Below, piece by piece: positions 12,032-18,717 of a stretch of DNA of 18,717 nt. Where the stretch lies: positions 1 to 18,717 of the forward strand of contig CAPZDM010000024.1 in NCBI GenBank assembly GCA_948745425.1. The letters are read 5' to 3'. Every line of letters begins with the position of its first letter. Positions within the stretch are counted from its first letter, which is position 1. The position numbers were made by a program, and so were the translations under genes. The stretch comes from an uncultured Clostridia bacterium (GTDB lineage Bacteria; Bacillota; Clostridia; TANB77; CAG-508). Below the pieces are notes generated by a model, which did no database searches, was not told where the DNA came from, and saw only the letters and a program-made list of their open reading frames with translations.

Positions 12032-15000
12032 ATGGAAAACAATACTATATTACATGTTGGTCTTGACGTTGGCTCTACAACTGTAAAAATAGCTGTATTA
12101 GATGAAAATCTAAATACTATATATACTGCATATGAAAGGCATTTCTCAGATACAAAAAATACTGTATGTAATGTTTTATACATGTTAGTGGATAAGTATC
12201 CTAATAACAATTTCACTATATCTCTTACTGGATCAGGTGCTATGTCTGCTGCTAAATTTTTAGACTTACCATTTATTCAAGAAGTTGTGTCTTGTAAACG
12301 TGCAGTTGAAAAATACATACCTAAAACCGATGTTGTAATAGAACTTGGTGGCGAAGACGCCAAAATCATATATTTTGATAAATTTGTTGAACAACGTATG
12401 AATGGAACTTGTGCAGGTGGTACAGGAGCTTTTATAGATCAAATGGCAAGTTTATTACATACAAATACCGAAGGATTAAATCAGTTAGCAAAAAACTATA
12501 AAACAATATATCCTATAGCTTCTAGATGTGGTGTTTTTGCAAAAACTGATATACAACCATTAATTAATGAAGGAGCAGCAAAAGAAGATATATCTGCTTC
12601 TATATTTCAAGCTGTAGTTAATCAAACTATAAGTGGTCTTGCATGTGGTAGACCAATTCGTGGACATGTAGCTTTTTTAGGTGGTCCTTTAAATTATCTT
12701 TCTGAGTTAAGAAAAAGATTTATAGAAACTTTAGGATTAAATGATGATACAACAATTATCCCTGAAGATGCCCATTTACTTGTAGCAAAAGGGGCTGCTC
12801 TTGATTCTGTAAATTCAAGTCCTATTTCTACTCAGAAATTAAAGAGTAAAATCGAAGTTCTAAAAATCTCTCATGATGATACTACAGAACCTTTAAAACC
12901 TCTATTTTCTATTGATGCAGAATATGACCAATTTAAAAATAGACATGCCAAGGCGATTGTTAAAAAAGGAAGTTTACAAGGTTTCAAAGGGGATTGCTTT
13001 ATAGGTATTGATGCTGGATCTACAACTACGAAGTTAGTAGTTATTGATAGAGATGGAAATTTATTACATTCTTTATATAGTAATAATGAAGGTGACCCCT
13101 TAAAAAGTGTTATAAATATGTTAAAACGAACATATTCAGTTTTACCTAAGGAAGCCACCTTAAGATTTTCTGGTGTTACAGGATATGGAGAAAAATTAAT
13201 TCAAACTGCCTTAAATGTTGATTTAAATGAAATTGAGACCATTGCTCACTATAGAGCTGCTTCTGAATTTATGCCTAATCTAACTAGTATAGTTGACATT
13301 GGTGGCCAAGATATGAAATACATAAAGATTAAAAATGGGGTAATTGATAATATAATGTTAAATGAGGCTTGTTCTTCTGGGTGTGGCTCTTTTATTGAAA
13401 CTTTTGCTAAAAGTCTAAATTTATCAATAAGTGAATTTGTAGAAGCTGCTTTAGAATCAAGAACTCCTGTTGATTTAGGCTCAAGATGTACTGTTTTTAT
13501 GAATTCCAAGATTAAACAAGCTCAAAAAGAAGGATATTCCGTTGGAGATATCTCTGCTGGTTTATCTTATTCTGTAATTAAAAACGCAATTCAAAAAGTT
13601 ATGAAAGTTAGAGACCCTAAAACTTTAGGTGATAATATTGTTGTTCAAGGTGGAACTTTTTATAATGATGCTGTTCTTCGTGCTTTTGAATTAATAGTTG
13701 GTAAAAAAGTAATACGCCCTGATATTTCAGGATTAATGGGAGCTTATGGCGTAGCTTTACTTGCTAAGGAACAATTCGAGGCAAATCTTGATATGGAATA
13801 TACTTCTACTTTATCTAAATTAGAAGATTTAGATAGCTTAGATATAAAGATAACTCACACTCGTTGTAATGGTTGTGAAAATCATTGCTTACTTACAATA
13901 AATAAATTTAATAATAATAAAAGTTATATTTCTGGTAACCGTTGTGAAAAAGGTGCAGGAATGTCTTCTAGCAATAAAGAATTACCTAATTTAATTAAAT
14001 ATAAAAATGAAAGATTATTTAGTTATGAGCCTTTACCAGAGGATAAAGCACCTCGTGGAATTATTGGTATACCAAGGGTTTTAAATATGTATGAAGATTA
14101 CCCTTTCTGGTTTACCTTTTTAACACATTTAGGCTTTAGAGTTATAATTTCTGAAAAAAGCACTCGCAAGACTTATGAAAGAGGTATGGAATCAATGCCG
14201 TCTGAATCAGTATGTTATCCTGCCAAACTTTCTCATGGTCATATCAAGAGCCTAATCGACTCTGGTATAAAAACCATTTTTTATCCTTGTTTACCATATT
14301 CTAGAAAAGAATATGATAAAGCTGATAATCATTATAATTGCCCTATTGTAATTTCTTACTCTGAAGTAATAAAAAATAATGTTGAAGAATTAAAGGATAT
14401 TAAATATATAAATCCATTTTTATCTTTAAATTCTAAAAATCTTGTAAAAAGGATTTTAGAATTAGATGAATTTAATGAATATCAGTTTACCAGAAAAGAA
14501 TTATGTGAAGCAGTGAAACTTGCAGAAACTGAATATCAAAGGTTTAAAAATGATATCCATGAAAAAGGCAAAGAAACCTTAAAGTATATGGAAGAACATA
14601 ATTTAAAAGGTATTGTTCTTTCTGGTAGACCTTATCATGTTGACCCTGAAATTAATCATGGTATAGATACATTAATAACTGGTCTTGGACTTTGTGTATT
14701 AACAGAAGACTCTATATCAAATCTTACAGAAGCTAAAAGACCACTTCGTGTAGTAGACCAATGGGTATATCATGCTAGATTATATGCAGCTGCTGATTTT
14801 GTTGGAAAACATGATAATTTAGAGCTTGTTCAACTTAACTCTTTCGGTTGTGGAGTTGATGCAGTTACAACAGATCAAGTAGAAGAAATACTTTCAAGCT
14901 ATGGAAAAATGTATACTTTAATTAAAATAGATGAGGTTAATAACCTTGGAGCAGTTCGCATTCGTATTCGCTCACTCCTTGCTAGTATGGAAAAAAGGCT

Positions 15001-16369
15001 TACTAAGAAAAAGAATGCAGAAACTCTAAAAGGAGATTATGGAATTAATAAAATTCCTTTTACAAAAGAAATGCGAAAAGATTATACAATTTTAATACCT
15101 CAAATGGCTCCTATCCACTTTGAACTTATCGAGTCTGCTGTAGCCTCTTGTGGTTATAATGTAAAATTACTAAGAGAATGTACTCCAAATACTGTAGAAA
15201 CTGGTTTAAAATATGTTAATAATGATGCTTGCTATCCTTCAATACTAACAACTGGACAAATGATAGAAGCACTTCAATCAGGGGAATATGACTTAAATAA
15301 AACTGCACTTGTTATGTCTCAAACAGGTGGTGGTTGCAGAGCTACTAATTATATTGGATTTATTAGAAAAGCTTTACGTGATGCAGGATTTTCTCAAATT
15401 CCAGTAATATCTTTTAACTTTGTTGGAATGGAGAAAAACCCAGGATTTAAAATCTCACCTGAAATGATGGAAAAGCTTCTTAAATCTGTTGTATATGGAG
15501 ATTTATTACAAAAAATGCTTATGAAAAATAAAGCATATGAAATAAATAAAGGTGAAACAGAAAAACTATTCAATTCTTGGATGGGGAAATGTAAAATAAT
15601 TCTAACTAAACCTGGAACAAAAGCATTTAAAAAGAGTATTTATGATATAGTAAATGATTTTGAACAAATTGAATTAGATACATCTATAAACAAACCAAAA
15701 GTTGGTGTTGTTGGAGAAGTACTAATAAAATATCATCCTTTTGGAAATAATTTCGTAGCTAATGTTTTAGAAAATGAAGGTGCTGAAGTAATTCTTCCTG
15801 ACTTCATGGGATTTGTAAAATTTATTGCTACACATAAGATTACATTTAATCAGCTATTAAAAATTGATAAAACTAAATCTACTATATTCAAAATGGCTAT
15901 AAAATTAATGGATATATTTGAAAAAGATTTAAGAATTGCACTTGCCAATTCAAAAAAAGGATATATGCAACCATGTAATATCTGGGAATTAGAAGAAAAA
16001 GTGAAAGATGTGTTATCAATTGGAAATCAAACTGGAGAGGGATGGTTTTTAACTGCTGAAATGATTGAGTATATTGAACATGGAATTCCAAATATAGTTT
16101 GTGTTCAACCTTTCGCTTGTCTGCCAAATCATGTTGTAGGTAAAGGTGTTATAAAAACTATTCGTGAGAAATACCCCAATGCCAATATCTCTCCTGTAGA
16201 TTATGACCCTGGTGCTAGCGAAGCAAATCAAACAAACCGATTAAAACTATTAATGACAGTTGCTAAAGATAATCTATTAAAAACTGAGCAAGAATTGAAG
16301 GCAATAGATATAGAAAACAATGATATAGTAACTGAAATGGGTAATACTAATAAATCAGAGCTAAAATAA
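12032..16369 (+). CDS. Giant acyl-CoA dehydratase activase-type protein (two BcrA/BadF domains, DUF2229, HgdB-like)
   Basis: The product is 1445 aa and cytoplasmic. Domain 1 (about 8-260) and domain 2 (about 323-580) are both BadF/BadG/BcrA/BcrD ATPases of the ASKHA fold: nucleotide loops GLDVGSTTVK (10-19) and GIDAGSTTTK (325-334), GGEDAK and GGQDMK, with the likely [4Fe-4S] ligands C127/C166 and C447/C486 (C451 extra). A cysteine cluster follows (C612-x2-C615-x3-C619, C638), then a DUF2229-type region (from about 676; SESVCYPAKL with C728, and FGCGVDA with C940) and a region like the HgdB dehydratase subunit (about 1020-1380; NNDACYPS C1067, TGGGCRATNY C1102, C1357, C1363). In 2-hydroxyacyl-CoA dehydratases the activase injects one electron, driven by ATP, into the dehydratase. 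Here both are fused. Long proteins of this build are known in Clostridia, but their substrate is not. No CoA-transferase or etf gene is nearby. AGGAGG lies 12 nt before the ATG, slightly far. Confidence 0.93.
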   Translation: MENNTILHVGLDVGSTTVKIAVLDENLNTIYTAYERHFSDTKNTVCNVLYMLVDKYPNNNFTISLTGSGAMSAAKFLDLPFIQEVVSCKRAVEKYIPKTDVVIELGGEDAKIIYFDKFVEQRMNGTCAGGTGAFIDQMASLLHTNTEGLNQLAKNYKTIYPIASRCGVFAKTDIQPLINEGAAKEDISASIFQAVVNQTISGLACGRPIRGHVAFLGGPLNYLSELRKRFIETLGLNDDTTIIPEDAHLLVAKGAALDSVNSSPISTQKLKSKIEVLKISHDDTTEPLKPLFSIDAEYDQFKNRHAKAIVKKGSLQGFKGDCFIGIDAGSTTTKLVVIDRDGNLLHSLYSNNEGDPLKSVINMLKRTYSVLPKEATLRFSGVTGYGEKLIQTALNVDLNEIETIAHYRAASEFMPNLTSIVDIGGQDMKYIKIKNGVIDNIMLNEACSSGCGSFIETFAKSLNLSISEFVEAALESRTPVDLGSRCTVFMNSKIKQAQKEGYSVGDISAGLSYSVIKNAIQKVMKVRDPKTLGDNIVVQGGTFYNDAVLRAFELIVGKKVIRPDISGLMGAYGVALLAKEQFEANLDMEYTSTLSKLEDLDSLDIKITHTRCNGCENHCLLTINKFNNNKSYISGNRCEKGAGMSSSNKELPNLIKYKNERLFSYEPLPEDKAPRGIIGIPRVLNMYEDYPFWFTFLTHLGFRVIISEKSTRKTYERGMESMPSESVCYPAKLSHGHIKSLIDSGIKTIFYPCLPYSRKEYDKADNHYNCPIVISYSEVIKNNVEELKDIKYINPFLSLNSKNLVKRILELDEFNEYQFTRKELCEAVKLAETEYQRFKNDIHEKGKETLKYMEEHNLKGIVLSGRPYHVDPEINHGIDTLITGLGLCVLTEDSISNLTEAKRPLRVVDQWVYHARLYAAADFVGKHDNLELVQLNSFGCGVDAVTTDQVEEILSSYGKMYTLIKIDEVNNLGAVRIRIRSLLASMEKRLTKKKNAETLKGDYGINKIPFTKEMRKDYTILIPQMAPIHFELIESAVASCGYNVKLLRECTPNTVETGLKYVNNDACYPSILTTGQMIEALQSGEYDLNKTALVMSQTGGGCRATNYIGFIRKALRDAGFSQIPVISFNFVGMEKNPGFKISPEMMEKLLKSVVYGDLLQKMLMKNKAYEINKGETEKLFNSWMGKCKIILTKPGTKAFKKSIYDIVNDFEQIELDTSINKPKVGVVGEVLIKYHPFGNNFVANVLENEGAEVILPDFMGFVKFIATHKITFNQLLKIDKTKSTIFKMAIKLMDIFEKDLRIALANSKKGYMQPCNIWELEEKVKDVLSIGNQTGEGWFLTAEMIEYIEHGIPNIVCVQPFACLPNHVVGKGVIKTIREKYPNANISPVDYDPGASEANQTNRLKLLMTVAKDNLLKTEQELKAIDIENNDIVTEMGNTNKSELK

Positions 16370-16398
16370 TGTTATATAAACTTATTATAAATTCGCTT

Positions 16399-16426
16399 AA
16401 AGGGCATGATAATTCATGTCCTTTTT
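16399..16426 (+). terminator. Terminator of the giant activase gene
   Basis: AAAGGGCATG (16399-16408) pairs with CATGTCCTTT (16415-16424) with one G-U pair, loop ATAATT, followed by T. It starts 29 bp after the stop. Confidence 0.85.
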
Positions 16427-16444
16427 CATATTTTCCCCAAAAAG

Positions 16445-16465
16445 TTATCCACAAAGTTATCCACA
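16445..16465 (+). promoter_or_regulatory. Two tandem perfect DnaA boxes
   Basis: TTATCCACA occurs at 16445-16453 and 16457-16465 in the same direction, 12 bp apart, each matching the consensus TTATNCACA. A one-mismatch box TTATACCCA lies at 17000-17008, and a weaker reversed match (TGTGGATTT) near 16820. They stand at the edge of a very AT-rich gene-free tract. No dnaA, dnaN or rpmH is in the window, so calling this oriC is not justified; a secondary DnaA-binding locus or the origin of an element are alternatives. Confidence 0.6.
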
Positions 16466-18717
16466 TCCCTTGTATGCGCTACGTTTGCTCCTTCTCTTAT
16501 TTTTTTATGATTTTTTCATTTTAACGATTCAAATTCTAAGCTTTTTGTCTTTTTTGTAGTATTATTTTTCTAAATAATTTTATAGTATTTTTTATCTATT
16601 TTTCTACTTTAATTTATTTGTAAAATTTGTTTATTTATATTGAAAATAAATGTTTTCGCGTTTTTTATTTTTTTATATTTTAATATTTATTTTTCATTGT
16701 TTTTGTTTGTTATTACTATTTAATTCCATATTTGCCTTTTTGTATTTTTTGCTCTTATTAGTTAATGTCTGTTATACGTACTTTTTTATATATTTTATCA
16801 ATATTTATTAAAATAAAAATGTGGATTTTTAATTTTAATTACAATTTTTTATTTAAAATTTTATTGTGCTATTTATACCTACCAATATTTATAATATTTT
16901 GACTCTCTATTTCTGTTGAAGCATTATCTCCGTTCCTTTTAGTTTTTATTTTATAATTTTCATTTTTTTAGCTTTATTTTTCGACCTATTATTTGGGCTT
17001 TATACCCATTTACTTATTTCGTTAATATAACATCATTTCTTTTTAGTATTTAATCTCAAAACTCATTTTCTCCGATTTTATAAATTTTTTAATGTTAATT
17101 CTATTATTCTTCACTAATTTATTTAATTTTGTATCACCATTTATTTAAATCTTTATTGTATTTAATTCTCTGACTTCAATTTTCTATTTTATATTTTTAG
17201 TTTATTCTTTTTTTGTTTTACATTTTTATTTACTTTTTTAATTAATTTCATTTATTCTGATTTTTTGAATTTATTTTTAATTTATCATTTTATTAATTTT
17301 TATATTTATGATTTATTCTTCATTTTGAATTTTGTGTTTTTATATTTATTTTATATTTTTAAATTTATTTATTGTCTTTAATTTTATTTTTTATATTTAT
17401 TTCTTCTTCTTTGATTTTAATATTTTATTTTTATGATTTTCTTATTATTTTGTAGTTTTTTATTTTTATATTTAGTTTTGTTCTTTTTTTATTTATCTGG
17501 CTTTTTCTTTTTTTATTTAATTGTGTTTTTAATATTCATTTTTTATTTTTTCATTCTATCTTTTCTTATAATTAGGTTTACGAGATCTCTCTTGCTCTGT
17601 TTTTATTTTTCATTATCTTGGATGAGCACTTCTATTATCTTCTATTTCTTTTTTTGATTTTACCCCTTTTCCTTATATAACTTTTTGTTCCTCTGGCATA
17701 ATTTTTTGTGTTGAACTTTTACTCCTATTCTTTTATTATTAAAATCTTATGTACTTATTGTAAATCGGGGTTTTTCTATGTTTTAATTTTTACATTTTTT
17801 AGTTTTTCTATTTCTCATTTTTCTACCTTTTTCGTCTTTTATTTCTTTCTTCTTTTTCCTCTCTTTTGTTTCTTTTTTCCTTTCCTTTGCTTTCAGCTTT
17901 TTGTTGTTTTTATATCTTTGTTTTTATAATTTCCATATTTATATTGATACTTTTTCATTTTCACTTTTTATTTTTTAGTTCTCTATATTTTAATTTTATA
18001 TCTTACTTTTAGTTTTTATTTTTATCCTTTTTTATGATTAATTAATTTTCCTTATGCTTATTCTTGTTATTTTTTTATATTTTTGTTTTACATTTTTTAT
18101 TTACTCTTTTAATTAATTTTATTTATTCTAATTTTTTTAATTTATTTTTAATTTATTCTCTTATTAATTTTTATATTTATGATTTATTCTTAATCTTAAA
18201 TTTTATCTTTTATATTTGATTTTTATTTTTTAGTTTATTTATTGTTTTTAATTTTATTTTTTATATTTAGTTTCTGTTCTTTTAATTTTTATATTTTATT
18301 GTTATGATTTTTTTGTTAATTTATAGTTTTCTTTTTTATAATTATTTTTATTTTCTTTTTTTACTTTTATTTTTTTATATTATTACTTTGTTCTGTTTCT
18401 AATCTTTATTTCTTATTTTTGGTTTTATATTTTCCTATTTATATATGTATAACTTTTTTCTTATCTCGTTTATCTTTTTCATCATATCAGACAAGTAATA
18501 CTCAACCCTACAAATTTCATTTTTCTATTTTGTTCCTTTTACTCATATAGCTTTTTATTCTTCTAGCATAACTTTTTGCTTTGAACTTTTATCCCTGTTC
18601 TTTTATTATTAAAATCTTATGTACTTATTGTAAATTGGGGTTTTCCCATGTTCCGATTTTTGCATTTTTTAGTTTTTCTATTTCTCATTTTTCTACCTTT
18701 TTCGTCTTTTATTTCTT
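16466..18717. other. Gene-free, extremely T-rich tract
   Basis: Over 2.2 kb I find no credible gene. The longest frames (17433-17657 and 17708-17929) are runs of Phe, Leu, Ser and Ile made by poly-T with no ribosome binding sites. The plus strand is strongly T-biased: in 17461-17520 I count 42 T, 10 A, 4 G and 4 C. The complementary strand is A-rich like a coding strand of this genome but closed by stops in all frames. No tRNA, rRNA or transposase trace was seen. The 3' part is an imperfect tandem repeat described separately. Decayed coding DNA on the minus strand or a noncoding RNA region are both possible. Confidence 0.75.
17205..18717. repeat. Imperfect tandem repeat, period about 870 bp, cut by the window end
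   Basis: Several anchors recur at the same offset: GTTTTACAT at 17215 and 18085; 38 identical bases at 17728-17765 and 18598-18635 (containing TCTTATGTACTTATTG); and 55 identical bases at 17793-17847 and 18663-18717. Between anchors similarity is patchy (about 17560-17650 is poorly conserved). The first unit begins near 17205; no third copy is visible 870 bp earlier. The second unit is still matching when the window stops, so the array continues beyond it. Confidence 0.85.

Noticed and set aside
17433..17929. Hydrophobic frames of 73-74 codons in the T-rich tract, which look like membrane proteins
   Set aside because: Poly-T gives Phe/Leu/Ile in any frame; no ribosome sites, and the matching frames are not preserved in the second repeat unit as far as I can read.
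18530..18717. Minus-strand frame of about 33 codons in the conserved part of the 870-bp unit
   Set aside because: Open in the second unit but interrupted by TAA at the equivalent place in the first, with no ribosome site; probably not coding.
16445..18717. Calling the region the chromosomal oriC
   Set aside because: Only two perfect DnaA boxes and no dnaA, dnaN, rpmH or gid neighbours; kept as a finding, not an annotation.
17200..18717. CRISPR array
   Set aside because: The repeats are about 870 bp long and imperfect, with no short regular repeat-spacer pattern and no cas genes.

Overview
The window is very AT-rich DNA, most likely from an anaerobic low-GC Firmicute (Clostridia, probably a gut lineage). 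Support comes from strong AGGAGG ribosome binding sites, consensus TTGACA/TATAAT promoters, an L-lactate dehydrogenase with the FBP-activation residues, a ComEA-type competence protein, a GerMN-domain protein, a possible Tlp-like spore protein, and a giant acyl-CoA dehydratase activase-type protein of the kind known from strict anaerobes.

Layout. 1-670: one small charged protein that looks like two tandem Tlp-like units. 669-1411: an intact tRNA-Lys(CTT) on the minus strand, flanked by a 3'-half tRNA fragment on one side and a 5'-half fragment on the other. Between the tRNA and the 3'-half fragment lies a mini-island of about 0.5 kb with one orphan gene. That gene has a consensus promoter buried in a 17-bp palindrome. 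1501-2535: a divergent pair of XRE regulators, one frameshifted and one intact with a LexA/S24-like domain lacking the catalytic pair. The whole 669-2535 stretch looks like the worn remains of a tRNA-targeted integrative element.

2536-11760 is mostly core chromosome: comEA, ldh and smc on the minus strand, an orphan 120-aa gene and a CapA-like metallophosphatase on the plus strand, a TrmN6-like methyltransferase on the minus strand, a 63-aa proline-rich orphan on the plus strand, and a membrane-anchored GerMN protein on the minus strand. Most genes are single transcription units with their own terminators, and several convergent pairs share a bidirectional hairpin. The ldh-smc gap holds a GTGCCCC-type intergenic repeat and a duplicated copy of the last codons of smc.

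12032-16369 encodes one 1445-residue protein carrying two BadF/BcrA-type activase domains plus DUF2229 and HgdB-like regions. Its terminator is followed by two perfect DnaA boxes. From there to the window end is about 2.3 kb of gene-free, extremely T-rich DNA. Its last 1.5 kb is an imperfect tandem repeat with a period of about 870 bp that runs off the edge.

No CRISPR array, transposase, integrase or rRNA was seen. The least explained parts are the tRNA-Lys mini-island and the repeat-bearing T-rich tract.
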